From positions 2,300,029-2,340,366 of the forward strand of contig NZ_LR732544.1 of assembly GCF_902506575.1 (NCBI RefSeq): a stretch of DNA of 40,338 nt, written 5' to 3'. This stretch comes from Streptomyces mexicanus (lineage in GTDB: Bacteria > Actinomycetota > Actinomycetes > Streptomycetales > Streptomycetaceae). Shown here piece by piece: positions 32,557-40,338 of this stretch (the stretch's first letter is position 1; each line of letters starts with the position of its first letter). A model generated the notes under the pieces. The model saw only the letters and a program-made list of their open reading frames with translations. It had not been told where the DNA came from and did not search any database. Made by a program: the position numbers and the translations under genes.

Positions 32557-32871
32557 TCAGCGGGTGTAGCGCATCAGCGCCCGCACCATGTGGCAGGTGG
32601 TGTCGGACGGCGGGTGCACGCCGATGAGCTGGGCGGTGGAGCGTATCGTCTCGTCGCCGGCCTGCTCCGGCCGGTGGACACCGGAGTCGAGCAGGGCGAT
32701 GGCGAGCCGCATCGCCTTCAGCCGGCGGTTGTGGGCGATGTACCACTGACGGGGGCGGCCGGGCGGCAACGGCCGCTTGTGGACGGGGGCGTAGGGCAGG
32801 TCGAGCAGGACGGGACGCTTCGCGGTGGACTGGGTCGGCAACGGCTTCGGCTTCACTGCGGCAGCGGGCAC
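32557..32871 (-). CDS. Hypothetical conserved basic protein
   Basis: A 104-residue soluble protein. A Pro/Lys-rich N-terminus (VPAAAVKPKPLPTQSTAKRP) precedes a helical domain (RQWYIAHNRRLKAMRLAIALLDSGVH) and IRSTAQLIGVHPPSDTTCHMVRALMRY. No recognised family. The GTG at 32871 is preferred because AGGAGG lies 6 bp before it; the in-frame ATG at 32877 would leave no spacing. Confidence 0.7.
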   Translation of the reverse strand: MPAAAVKPKPLPTQSTAKRPVLLDLPYAPVHKRPLPPGRPRQWYIAHNRRLKAMRLAIALLDSGVHRPEQAGDETIRSTAQLIGVHPPSDTTCHMVRALMRYTR

Positions 32872-33036
32872 AGGCATCCTCCTGTCGCGTGGGGGTGCCG
32901 CCCGGAAGACCCCGGCGACACCCTCGAACACTGCTTCCATTCTACTGCCGGCCACTGACAAAACCCCCTGGCCACAAGGGCTTTCGGGGCTCGTGGGACG
33001 CAGGCGGAAGACGAGTTCTCGCGTACCGTGGGCACC

Positions 33037-33399
33037 ATGGAGATCTGGATCAACCCGGCCTGCTCGAAGTGCCGCAGCGCCATCAGCATGCTCGACGCCG
33101 AGGGCGCCGAGTACACCGTCCGACGCTATCTGGAGGACGTACCCACCGAGGCCGAGATCCGGGCGGTGCTCGACCGGCTCGGGCTGGAGCCCTGGGACAT
33201 CACCCGTACCCAGGAGGCCGAGGCGAAGGAGCTGGGGCTGAAGCAGTGGCCGCGGGACGCCGGTGCGCGGGACCGCTGGATCACCGCGCTCGCCGAGCAC
33301 CCCAAGCTGATCCAGCGTCCGATCATCACGGCCGACGACGGCACGGCGGTGGTGGCGCGCACGGAGGAGGCGGTACGGGACGCGCTCGCACGCGGCTGA
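33037..33399 (+). CDS. ArsC/Spx-family glutaredoxin-like protein
   Basis: A 120-residue thioredoxin-fold protein of the ArsC/YffB/Spx group. The active site is CSKCR (C9, C12) after the first strand MEIWINPA. The conserved LIQRPII appears near residue 100 with the cis-Pro region and Arg typical of arsenate reductases. ArsC reduces arsenate; other members of the group are regulators or of unknown role. The CxxC rather than CxxS arrangement is close to Spx and YffB. No arsenic genes are nearby, so the role is uncertain. Confidence 0.85.
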   Translation: MEIWINPACSKCRSAISMLDAEGAEYTVRRYLEDVPTEAEIRAVLDRLGLEPWDITRTQEAEAKELGLKQWPRDAGARDRWITALAEHPKLIQRPIITADDGTAVVARTEEAVRDALARG

Positions 33400-33475
33400 G
33401 TGGCCGTCACCCCGTCCTCAACAGGGGTCTGTGACGCAGGTACCCCACAGAAGAAGGCGGGGTGAGGGGTGGCGC

Positions 33476-34339
33476 TCAGCCCGCCAGGAAACCGGTGAGG
33501 CGCCGGCCCAGTCCGGCCGGCGCGGCCTGCGGCAGCGCGTGGTGCGAGACGTCCGGCAGTACGCCGGTCTCCACGCGCGGCAGCGTGGCACCCGCCCTGG
33601 CCGCCACCCGGTGGCTGTCGTGGGTCCTGCTGTTCCCGGCCAGGAGCAGCAGGACCGGCACCTGAAGGGCGCGCAGCGCCCCCGCCTGCGGGCGCGGGCC
33701 GGTCACCGGCCTGGCGGCGGGGAAGCCCGCGGCCGCCTCCTGGAGCCGGAGCCAGTCCGGGTCCAGCGGCACTCCGCCGGTCTCCCACTCCAGGAAGGCG
33801 CGGACGCGGTGCGGCGAGGGCCGCAGCATCATCGGCAGGGCGTGCAGCAGGTACGCCGTCCTGTATCCGGCGAAGCAGCGGGTCGGATCGAGGAGGACCA
33901 GGCGGCGTACCCGTCCGGAGGCGCGCAGTGCGTAGTGCAGGGCGATCCAGCCGCCGTAGGAGTGTCCACCGAGGTCCACCCGGCCGACTCCGAGGGCGTC
34001 GAGAAGCGCGTCCAGCCAGGCGACCAGGTCGGCGACCGTACGGGGGCGGCGGCCGCCGTCCGGGGTGGCGCGGCCCGGGGCGCCCACGATGTCGGCGGCC
34101 AGCACGCGGTGCCCGCGGGCCAGGTCGGCGGCCTGGGCGTACCAGGAGGCGGAAGTCGCCCCGCCGCCCCCGGGGAGCAGGAGCAGCGGGGGCGCGTCGC
34201 GGGGTCCGCACAGGGTGACCCACGTGGTGCCGAACGGGGTGGGAACGGCGACGGACTCGCGCACGGCGGGCCACCTGGCCATGACCCCGTCGTAGGCCGC
34301 GCGGAAGCCGTCCCCGTCGTACCCGCTCCGGTCGTTCAT
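33476..34339 (-). CDS. Alpha/beta-hydrolase
   Basis: A 287-residue alpha/beta-fold hydrolase. The oxyanion region is LLLLPGGGGATSASW. The nucleophile elbow GHSYGG (Ser) is followed by the strand RVRRLVLLDPTRCF. The acid is probable in VLLLLAGNSRTHD, and the His in DVSHHALPQAAP near the C-terminus. No signal peptide. The substrate is unknown. The ATG 34339 has GGGAGG upstream. It is divergent from a MarR-type regulator, with a shared palindromic site at 34376-34394, so the regulator probably controls it. Confidence 0.88.
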   Translation of the reverse strand: MNDRSGYDGDGFRAAYDGVMARWPAVRESVAVPTPFGTTWVTLCGPRDAPPLLLLPGGGGATSASWYAQAADLARGHRVLAADIVGAPGRATPDGGRRPRTVADLVAWLDALLDALGVGRVDLGGHSYGGWIALHYALRASGRVRRLVLLDPTRCFAGYRTAYLLHALPMMLRPSPHRVRAFLEWETGGVPLDPDWLRLQEAAAGFPAARPVTGPRPQAGALRALQVPVLLLLAGNSRTHDSHRVAARAGATLPRVETGVLPDVSHHALPQAAPAGLGRRLTGFLAG

Positions 34340-34372
34340 GTGCCCTCCCTCTGTCCGCCCCTCCTGCCCGGC

Positions 34373-34409
34373 TATTATCTCGTTCAGCGAGATACTTGGC
34401 GAGCGAGAT
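34373..34409. promoter_or_regulatory. MarR-type operator between the divergent hydrolase and regulator genes
   Basis: TATCTCG-N5-CGAGATA at 34376-34394 is a perfect inverted repeat overlapping a candidate -10 (TATTAT, 34373-34378). A third CGAGAT lies at 34404-34409. This arrangement fits autoregulation by a MarR dimer. Confidence 0.55.
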
Positions 34410-34428
34410 GACAGAAGAGGGCGGACGG

Positions 34429-34917
34429 ATGCGGACCCACGGCCCCCACGCCGACCCCGGGCTCGGTCCCGAAGGGGAGATCGTCCACCTGCTGCGGGCC
34501 ACGACGGTGGAGCTGGGCCTGCTCAGCGCCCGGTTCGCGCAGCGCAACGGCATGCACCCCACCGACGTGCGGGCCCTGATCACACTGATGGACGCGCGTC
34601 GGGCGGGCGAGGAGGTCACCGCCGGGCGGCTCGGCGAAGCGCTCGGGCTGAACTCGGCGGGGACGACCGCACTGGTGGACCGGCTGGAGTCGGCCGGGCA
34701 TGTGCGGCGGGTGCGTACCCCGAGCGACCGGCGCAGGGTGGTGATCGAGGTGCAGGAGCGCGCCGTCGAACTCGGCTGGTCCTTCTTCGGACCGCTGATC
34801 GAGCGGGCCGCCGCCCTCCTGCGCGGGTACGACGAGCGGGAGCTGGCCGCGATCCGCGGCTTCCTGACGCAGGTGCGCGATGCCGCGGCCGGGGCCTCCC
34901 CGCCCGGCCCGGGGTGA
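34429..34917 (+). CDS. MarR-family regulator
   Basis: A 162-residue winged-helix regulator. The MarR core is EIVHLLRATTVELGLLSARFAQRNGMHPTDVRALITLMDARRAG, the recognition helix GRLGEALGLNSAGTTALVDRLESAGHVRRVRTPSDRRRVVIEVQERA (the DxRxxxxxxT-like wing with SDRRR), then a dimerisation helix. ATG 34429 has GAGGG 7 bp upstream; ATG 34408 is an in-frame alternative that sits in the operator. It is divergent from the hydrolase gene, its probable target. The ligand is unknown. Confidence 0.87.
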   Translation: MRTHGPHADPGLGPEGEIVHLLRATTVELGLLSARFAQRNGMHPTDVRALITLMDARRAGEEVTAGRLGEALGLNSAGTTALVDRLESAGHVRRVRTPSDRRRVVIEVQERAVELGWSFFGPLIERAAALLRGYDERELAAIRGFLTQVRDAAAGASPPGPG

Positions 34918-34938
34918 TCCCGCGCACACCCGCGCCAG

Positions 34939-34976
34939 GTAACACGGGGTTCACACTCGGGCAACGGCCGGGAAAT
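34939..34976 (+). promoter_or_regulatory. GlnR box of glnII
   Basis: GTAAC (34939), TTCAC (34950), GCAAC (34961) and GAAAT (34972), each separated by 6 bp, reproduce the tandem GlnR site seen before glnA. The start of glnII is 100 bp downstream. Confidence 0.85.
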
Positions 34977-35076
34977 CGCCGGTTGACAGGCTGCGGAGCA
35001 GCAACGGCGGCGGCCTCGGTGCCGCACGCGCCCCGGCACCCGCAAGTGCGCCCGCGACACCCGAAGGATGTGGCCC

Positions 35077-36105
35077 GTGAGCTTCAAGGCTGAGTACATC
35101 TGGATCGACGGCACCACGCCGACGGCCAAGCTGCGTTCCAAGACCAAGATCCTCAGCGACGACGCCAAGGGCGGCGAGCTGCCGCTGTGGGGCTTCGACG
35201 GGTCCTCCACCAATCAGGCCGAGGGGCACTCCTCGGACCTCGTGCTCAAGCCGGTCTTCTCCTGCCCCGACCCGATCCGCGGCGGCGACGACATCCTGGT
35301 GCTGTGCGAGGTCCTGAACATCGACCTGACCCCGCACACCTCCAACACCCGTGCCGCGCTGGCCGAGGTCGCCGAGCGGTTCGCCGCGCAGGAGCCGATC
35401 TTCGGCATCGAGCAGGAGTACACCTTCTTCGACGGCTCCCGCCCGCTGGGCTTCCCCGAGAACGGCTTCCCGGCCCCGCAGGGCGGCTACTACTGCGGTG
35501 TCGGCGCCGACGAGATCTTCGGCCGCGACATCGTCGAGAAGCACCTGGACAACTGCCTGGCCGCCGGCCTGGGCATCTCCGGCATCAACGCCGAGGTCAT
35601 GCCCGGCCAGTGGGAGTTCCAGGTCGGCCCGCTCGCCCCGCTGGAGGTCGCCGACCAGCTGTGGGTGGCCCGCTGGCTGCTGTACCGCACCGCCGAGGAC
35701 TTCGGTGTCTCCGCCACCCTCGACCCCAAGCCGGTCAAGGGCGACTGGAACGGCGCCGGCGCGCACACCAACTTCTCCACCAGGGCGATGCGCGAGGGGT
35801 ACGACGCGATCATCACCGCGTGCGAGGCGCTCGGCGAGGGCTCCAAGCCGCTGGACCACGTCAAGAACTACGGCGCCGGCATCGACGACCGCCTCACCGG
35901 CCTGCACGAGACCGCCCCGTGGGACCAGTACTCCTACGGCGTCTCCGACCGCGGCGCCTCCGTCCGCATCCCGTGGCAGGTGGAGAAGGACGGCAAGGGC
36001 TACATCGAGGACCGCCGCCCGAACGCCAACGTCGACCCCTACGTCGTGACCCGTCTGCTGGTCGACACCTGCTGCACCGCGCTGGAGAAGGCCGGCCAGG
36101 TCTGA
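35077..36105 (+). CDS. glnII: Glutamine synthetase II (eukaryotic type)
   Basis: A 342-residue GSII-type glutamine synthetase, the second ammonia-assimilating enzyme of Streptomyces, shorter than GlnA and without the adenylylation Tyr. Signatures: LPLWGFDGSSTNQA near residue 37, FGIEQEYTFFDG, NAEVMPGQWEFQVGP (the GSII hallmark), NGAGAHTNFST and the C-terminal EDRRPNANVDPYVVTRLLVDT. GTG 35077 has GAAGGA 9 bp upstream. A GlnR box lies before it and a strong terminator after it. Confidence 0.97.
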   Translation: MSFKAEYIWIDGTTPTAKLRSKTKILSDDAKGGELPLWGFDGSSTNQAEGHSSDLVLKPVFSCPDPIRGGDDILVLCEVLNIDLTPHTSNTRAALAEVAERFAAQEPIFGIEQEYTFFDGSRPLGFPENGFPAPQGGYYCGVGADEIFGRDIVEKHLDNCLAAGLGISGINAEVMPGQWEFQVGPLAPLEVADQLWVARWLLYRTAEDFGVSATLDPKPVKGDWNGAGAHTNFSTRAMREGYDAIITACEALGEGSKPLDHVKNYGAGIDDRLTGLHETAPWDQYSYGVSDRGASVRIPWQVEKDGKGYIEDRRPNANVDPYVVTRLLVDTCCTALEKAGQV

Positions 36106-36121
36106 TCCGCCGCCGCCCGTC

Positions 36122-36152
36122 GGGGCGCCCACCCTCGGGTGGGCGCCCCTTT
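36122..36152 (+). terminator. glnII terminator
   Basis: Perfect 12-bp stem GGGGCGCCCACC (36122-36133) with 36138-36149, tetraloop CTCG, then TTT. Confidence 0.9.
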
Positions 36153-36235
36153 CGCGTCCAAGTGGCCCGGCGCGAAAGCGTCCACGCAGTGAGAGCGGGC
36201 TGCTGTCCGGGCGCCGAGTCTGCTTCAATGGGCTC

Positions 36236-36340
36236 ATGGCCAGCTTCCAGAAGAACCCCGCGACAGGTCGCCATGACCTCGAGCCCTTCTGGCCTTCCCG
36301 TCAGCACCACGACTTCGACCGGGTGTGTTGCGCGCGCTGA
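36236..36340 (+). CDS. Possible 34-residue small protein
   Basis: An ATG at 36236 opens 34 codons with Streptomyces-like GC-rich third positions and an intact stop (MASFQKNPATGRHDLEPFWP...DFDRVCCAR). It lies alone in the 375-bp gap between glnII and the GlnRII-like gene. No good ribosome site is seen. The ending with two adjacent Cys codons is notable. It may be a real small protein or chance. Confidence 0.4.
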   Translation: MASFQKNPATGRHDLEPFWPSRQHHDFDRVCCAR

Positions 36341-36479
36341 ACGCGCGGGCCCTGCAAAGCCGTACACCCCGGCCTTCGGCCAGCGCGCAGGCGACGTACG
36401 TCCCGCGGCGCGCCCGACCACGAACTCGCGGCCGTCGCCCCTTTCCGACGACATCCTCGCGCGAAAGAGCTGACCTCTC

Positions 36480-37124
36480 ATGGCGACCACCCGTTCCCTG
36501 ACCACCGCGACCGCCACCGCCACCGCAGCCGCTCTTGCGGCGTCCGCCCCCGCTCCCGCCCCGGCCGCCCCGCGTCACCGGCTGCGCGCCGTCGACCGGG
36601 ACGAGGACTGGACTCCCGCCCGCCCGAGCGCGGTGGAGAGCCTGGGCCAGGAGGTGGCGGACCTCCTGCCGCCCGGCGCCACCTGGCTGCCGGCGCCCCA
36701 GCACACCCTGCCCAGCCTGCCGGGCCGGCCCCCGATGGTCGGCTACCTGGTCCTCGTCCCGGCCGACCGGCAGCCGCCGTTCGCGCCGGCGGCGGCCCCG
36801 GACGCGGCGGCCCCCGCCGCCGACGCCGGCGACGCCCTGGGCCGCATCGACACCGTCCGCCGCACCGCCGAGGTGGCCGGGCGCCCGCCCGACCTGACCT
36901 ACCTGGAGTTCGAGCTGCTCGCCCATCTGGTCGCCCACCCGCACCGGGTGCACAGCCGCGACCAACTGGTCACCACGGTCTGGGGCTACGGCCACGTGGG
37001 CGACGGCCGCACCGTCGACGTGCACATCGCCCGGCTGCGCCGCAAGTTGGGCGCCGAGCACCGTACGGCGATCCAGACGGTGCGCCGGGCGGGCTACAAG
37101 TACGTGCCGCCGACGGAGCGTTGA
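36480..37124 (+). CDS. glnRII: GlnRII-like orphan OmpR-type winged-helix regulator
   Basis: A 214-residue protein. The first 45 residues are Thr/Ala/Pro low complexity, about 50-85 a short conserved stretch (SLGQEVADLLPPGATWLPAPQHTLPSLPGRPPMVGYLVLV), then an Ala-rich linker. From about residue 125 it is a complete OmpR C-terminal DNA-binding domain (LTYLEFELLAHLVAHPHRVHSRDQLVTTVWGYGHVGDGRTVDVHIARLRRKLG, ending RAGYKYVPP). No receiver domain is present. Its place after glnII matches GlnRII (SCO2213) of S. coelicolor, which binds glutamine-synthetase promoters; the assignment rests on memory of that location and the domain type. ATG 36480. Confidence 0.75.
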   Translation: MATTRSLTTATATATAAALAASAPAPAPAAPRHRLRAVDRDEDWTPARPSAVESLGQEVADLLPPGATWLPAPQHTLPSLPGRPPMVGYLVLVPADRQPPFAPAAAPDAAAPAADAGDALGRIDTVRRTAEVAGRPPDLTYLEFELLAHLVAHPHRVHSRDQLVTTVWGYGHVGDGRTVDVHIARLRRKLGAEHRTAIQTVRRAGYKYVPPTER

Positions 37125-37162
37125 CGCCCGCCGCCCGCCACGTCACGGGGTGCCGGTTGTGG

Positions 37163-37189
37163 CGGAGATCTGCTGTCGGCAGATCTCCG
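37163..37189 (+). terminator. Terminator after the GlnRII-like gene
   Basis: Perfect 11-bp stem CGGAGATCTGC (37163-37173) with 37179-37189 and a 5-nt loop, followed by a pyrimidine-rich TTCCCTTCC tail. It lies 37 bp before the next start, so it could also affect that gene. Confidence 0.7.
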
Positions 37190-37225
37190 TTCCCTTCCGT
37201 CCCGGATCCGGGCACAGTCACCGGC

Positions 37226-38248
37226 ATGAGACTTCTGGTGCTGGGTGGTACGGATTTCGCGGGACGGGCCGTCGCCGAGGTGGCGGTCGGGCGTGGCTGG
37301 GAGGTGACGGCCGTGAACCGGGGCCGGCGGGCACCGGTGTCGGGGGGGCGGTCACTGACCGGCGACCGCACCGCGCCCGACGGGCTCGCGGCCCTCGCCG
37401 AGTCCGGTGAGACCTGGGACGCGGTCGTCGACACCTGGTCGGCCGCGCCCCGCCCGGTCCGGGACGCGGCACGGCTGCTGCGCGACCGCGCCGGCCGGTA
37501 CGTGTACATCTCCAGCTGCTCGGTGTACGCCTGGGCGCCGCCCGCCGGCTACACCGAGGCGGCCCCGCTGGTCGAGGGCGCCCGCGCGGACGCGGACGGC
37601 ACCGACTACGCGCGGGACAAGCTGGGCGGCGAGCTGGCCGCGACCGCCGAGTTCGGGCCGGACCGCGCGCTGCTGGTGCGCGCCGGGCTGCTCCTCGGGC
37701 CGTACGAGAACATGGCCCGGCTGCCCTGGTGGCTGACCCGCATCGCGCGCGGGGGACCGGTCCTGGCGCCCGGCCCGGAGGACCTGCCGCTGCAGTACGT
37801 CGACGTCCGCGACCTCGCCGCGTGGATCCTGGGCGGGATCGAGCAGGAGCTGAGCGGCCCGTACAACCTGATGAGCCCGCAGGGGCACGCGACCATGGGC
37901 ACCTTGCTGCGGGCCTGCGTGGAGGCGACCGGGTCGTCCGCCGACCTGTGCTGGACGCCTCCCGAGGAGGTGCTCGGCGCGGGCATCGAGCCGTGGACCC
38001 AGCTGCCCGTCTGGATACCGCCGGGCACCGAAGGGCACGACGCGCTGCACAGCGCGGACGTCTCCCGGGCCGTCGCCGCGGGCCTGCGCTGCCGGCCCGT
38101 CACCGAGACCGTCGCCGACACCTGGAGCTGGCTGCGCTCCCTCGGCGGCACCGCGCCCGAGCGGTCGGACCTGCCGCCGGTGGGGCTGGATGCGGCGGTC
38201 GAGGCGAAGGTGCTGGCCGCGCGGGGTGTGCCCGGGGCGGCCGGGTGA
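37226..38248 (+). CDS. NAD-dependent epimerase/dehydratase-like protein (extended SDR)
   Basis: A 340-residue SDR-fold protein. The glycine motif is LVLGGTDFAGRAVAEVA (residues 4-20), the active-site Tyr region is near YVYISSCSVYAWAPP, with YARDKLGGE giving the YxxxK pair. The C-terminal half holds LPLQYVDVRDLAAWIL, usual in reductases acting on sugar or polyketide intermediates. The substrate is unknown. ATG 37226; it follows the terminator. Confidence 0.85.
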   Translation: MRLLVLGGTDFAGRAVAEVAVGRGWEVTAVNRGRRAPVSGGRSLTGDRTAPDGLAALAESGETWDAVVDTWSAAPRPVRDAARLLRDRAGRYVYISSCSVYAWAPPAGYTEAAPLVEGARADADGTDYARDKLGGELAATAEFGPDRALLVRAGLLLGPYENMARLPWWLTRIARGGPVLAPGPEDLPLQYVDVRDLAAWILGGIEQELSGPYNLMSPQGHATMGTLLRACVEATGSSADLCWTPPEEVLGAGIEPWTQLPVWIPPGTEGHDALHSADVSRAVAAGLRCRPVTETVADTWSWLRSLGGTAPERSDLPPVGLDAAVEAKVLAARGVPGAAG

Positions 38249-38369
38249 CACGGCAGTCAATCCGTGAGCCCTTCTGAACGCCCGCGGGGCGGGGTCCGTA
38301 TGGAGGAGAGCCGCTTTCCCTCCTGTCGGGCGCCTGGATGCCGCCCCGCAAGGACGTCAGAGGAGTTCC

Positions 38370-39899
38370 ATGGGACGCAACACACGAAAACGTCGTACGC
38401 CGCTGGCCGCCAAGGCCGTCGCCGCCTCGGCGGCACTGGCGCTCGGTGGGGGCGGGCTGGTCTGGGCGAACTTCCACGCGTCGGCGCACGAGGCGCACGA
38501 CGGCGCGTGGGGCGACCGGACGAAGCAGGCGGCCGGGCAGGTGGCGACGATCTCCTGCCCGGACGTCGGGCAGCGCCTGTCCGACGTACCCGGACGGGCC
38601 CGGGCCGAGGTCGACGGCGAACTGGCCACCCTGGACCGCCAGATCACCGACGCCTACGAGCGCCTGGCCACCACGCGGGACGCCCAGGCCAGGGACGCGA
38701 GCTTCGTCCAGAACTCCGTTCTCGGGCCGCTGAAGGACCGGCGGCAGGCGGTCATCGACCGGATCGAGCTGGAGATCGACCGGGCCGGCGGCACCGTTCC
38801 GGGCGGGCTGGACGCCCTCACCGCGTGCACCGGCACTCCCGCCGGCGCCGGGACCACGGACGCGGGGAACACGACCCCGGGGAACACGAATCCGGGGAAC
38901 ACGGACAACGGCGGGCGAGGCGAGGGAGGCGCGCAGGACGGCGGCGGTGACGAGCAGCAGGGGGGCAACGGCGGCCAGGCCGGCAACGGCCCCTCCGCGG
39001 CCGACTTCGTCGACATCACCACGGTCCGGCCCAACGTCCGGCCGAAACCGCGCCGGATGCGCAACGCCTCCACCGGCGCCTTCACCACCCGCTGCGGTGT
39101 GAACGCCGGCCACAACCACAACACCGACAACGTGATCGTCGCGCCCGGCGTGACCAACGGCGCGCACCACCTGCACGACTACGTCGGCAACCAGAAGGTG
39201 AACGCCTTCTCCTCGAACGACACCTTCCTCCAGGGCGGCACCAGCTGCCGGAACAGCAACGACCTGTCGGCGTACTACTGGCCGGTGCTGCGCGTCCAGG
39301 ACGGCACGCGGGACTTCGACCAGGACGCCGACGGCGGCGGCAAGGAGGGCAACGCCGGGCGGATCCTGGTGGCCCGGCAGGCCGAGATCACCTATGTCGG
39401 CAGCCCCACCGGCAAGGTCGTCGCGATGCCGCAGTTCCTGCGGATCATCACCGGTGACGCCAAGGCCTTCACCAACGGCCCGGCGAACGCCAACGCGCAC
39501 TGGAGCTGCACCGGCTTCGAGAACAAGGTGCAGCTGACCGACAAGTACCCGATCTGCCCCGAGGGCAGCGACGTGGTGCGCAGCTTCGCCTTCCAGAGCT
39601 GCTGGGACGGACGGAACACCGACAGCGCCAACCACCGCACCCACGTGGCGTTCGCCGACGGCCGCGGCCGCTGCCCGGCCGGCTTCAAGGCCGTCCCGCA
39701 GCTGACGATGCGGCTGGTGTACGACGTGCCGCGGCCCGAGATCGAGGGCGGGCAGGTGAAGAACGCCTACGCGGTGGACGGCTTCCCCGAGCAGCTGCAC
39801 AAGCCCGTCACCGACCACGACGACTTCATCGCCGTGACGAAGGGCGGCCTGGCGCGGACCATCGCCGACTGCATCAACCAGGGACGCAGGTGCCGGTGA
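38370..39899 (+). CDS. Secreted DUF1996 protein
   Basis: A 509-residue exported protein. The signal region is [35 protein letters not shown] helical stretch follows (about 65-150; [34 protein letters not shown]), then a Thr/Asn/Gly linker with [13 protein letters not shown] repeats (about 165-210). The DUF1996 domain (about 220-490) has [54 protein letters not shown] and [21 protein letters not shown]1996 is found in secreted proteins of bacteria and fungi with unknown activity. ATG 38370 follows AGAGGAG. Confidence 0.88.
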   Translation: MGRNTRKRRTPLAAKAVAASAALALGGGGLVWANFHASAHEAHDGAWGDRTKQAAGQVATISCPDVGQRLSDVPGRARAEVDGELATLDRQITDAYERLATTRDAQARDASFVQNSVLGPLKDRRQAVIDRIELEIDRAGGTVPGGLDALTACTGTPAGAGTTDAGNTTPGNTNPGNTDNGGRGEGGAQDGGGDEQQGGNGGQAGNGPSAADFVDITTVRPNVRPKPRRMRNASTGAFTTRCGVNAGHNHNTDNVIVAPGVTNGAHHLHDYVGNQKVNAFSSNDTFLQGGTSCRNSNDLSAYYWPVLRVQDGTRDFDQDADGGGKEGNAGRILVARQAEITYVGSPTGKVVAMPQFLRIITGDAKAFTNGPANANAHWSCTGFENKVQLTDKYPICPEGSDVVRSFAFQSCWDGRNTDSANHRTHVAFADGRGRCPAGFKAVPQLTMRLVYDVPRPEIEGGQVKNAYAVDGFPEQLHKPVTDHDDFIAVTKGGLARTIADCINQGRRCR

Positions 39900-39928
39900 G
39901 GCGCTGAGCCGGACACCGGTGCCGACGA

Positions 39929-39959
39929 GGGCCGGCGGCGGAGGTCCCGCCGCCGGCCC
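39929..39959. terminator. Terminator between convergent genes
   Basis: Perfect 13-bp stem GGGCCGGCGGCGG (39929-39941) with 39947-39959 and a 5-nt loop, between the DUF1996 gene and the leftward gene. Confidence 0.75.
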
Positions 39960-39995
39960 CACGCCGATGCGGCCCGCACCGGTGCGGCCCCGCGG

Positions 39996-40338
39996 TCAGC
40001 CGCCGTGCGCGTGGTGGTCGGCGCCCCGCTCCACCTCGCCGCCGAGGGTGCCGCGCAGCGCCGTGACCACCTTGTGCTCGCCGACGGCGACCCACTTGCG
40101 GCCCACGAGGTAGAAACCCCCGTAGTCCTCGGCCTCGTCGATCCACTCGCGCTGGCCGCGGTCGGTGGCGAAGGTGGCGAGGACGAACCGGCCGGCTGAG
40201 GTGGCACACAGCGCCTGCCGGACGGTGTCGGTGTCCGTCTGCACGTCCGGGCTGCACCGCACCCGGGCGGCCAGGCTCTCCAGGCTGCCGGTCGCCGCCG
40301 GCACCTGCGCCGCCCCGCTTCCGCCCCCCGGCCCGCAC
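39996..40338 (-). CDS. Probable lipoprotein, 5' truncated
   Basis: The frame stays open to the window edge, giving about 114 residues of a C-terminal part. The first visible residues are CGPGGGSGAAQV, a Cys followed by Gly/Ser as after a lipobox, so the protein is probably a surface lipoprotein whose signal lies outside the window. The rest (VRQALCATSAGRFVLATFATDRGQREWIDEAEDYGGFYLVGRKWVAVGEHKVVTALRGTLGGE) has an alpha/beta look and two Cys. No family recognised. The stop is at 39996. Confidence 0.6.
   Translation of the reverse strand, partial: CGPGGGSGAAQVPAATGSLESLAARVRCSPDVQTDTDTVRQALCATSAGRFVLATFATDRGQREWIDEAEDYGGFYLVGRKWVAVGEHKVVTALRGTLGGEVERGADHHAHGG

Overview
This is high-GC actinobacterial chromosome. 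The gene content and order (a 2-oxoacid dehydrogenase E2 gene next to aceE, then lipB-lipA, glnA, htpX-pspAB and glnII), together with GTG starts and GlnR boxes of the Streptomyces kind, point to Streptomyces. The core order resembles, from memory, the S. coelicolor SCO2181-SCO2213 neighbourhood.

Layout. Positions 1-4840 hold the end of sucB, an FCD-type GntR regulator and aceE. Positions 4841-14000 hold a WYL regulator, a DUF4240 protein, a PGRP amidase divergent from a CvpA/trypsin-type membrane serine protease, a GNAT enzyme, a TIGR01777 epimerase, an FAD oxidoreductase and a large TPR-type regulator. Positions 14200-16250 hold lipB and lipA, which supply the lipoate that E2 proteins such as SucB carry. 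Positions 16380-19900 hold a small GlnR-regulated gene, a DUF4191 membrane protein, a 175-bp MITE, an RDD protein and glnA. Positions 28340-40338 hold a glycine-rich secreted protein, htpX, an interrupted pspAB, a winged-helix protein, an ArsC-like protein, a hydrolase/MarR pair, glnII, a glnRII-like regulator, an epimerase, a DUF1996 secreted protein and the end of a probable lipoprotein.

An 8.4-kb integrated element lies between glnA and its own terminator. It is bounded by a 26-bp perfect direct repeat (19871-19896 and 28288-28313) that spans the last codons and stop of glnA, so glnA stays intact. It encodes a tyrosine integrase, an XRE repressor, an excisionase-like HTH protein, a prim-pol, a P-loop helicase-like protein ending in a zinc ribbon, several small proteins of unknown function, a minimal GntR-type winged-helix protein, a DUF6907-like protein and an HNH endonuclease. 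It has no FtsK/TraB translocase, relaxase or virion genes. It carries a dense array of a 9-bp iteron (GGGGACGCT) inside the helicase gene, related repeats elsewhere, and candidate integrase arm sites at both ends. The best reading is a replicating, non-autonomous integrative element, either a phage satellite or a mobilizable island, that targets glnA.

Nitrogen control runs through the window. Three GlnR-type boxes precede the SCO2195-like gene, glnA and glnII, and a GlnRII-like regulator follows glnII. The element sits within this nitrogen region, and its integrase gene faces the glnA transcript without the normal glnA terminator between them.
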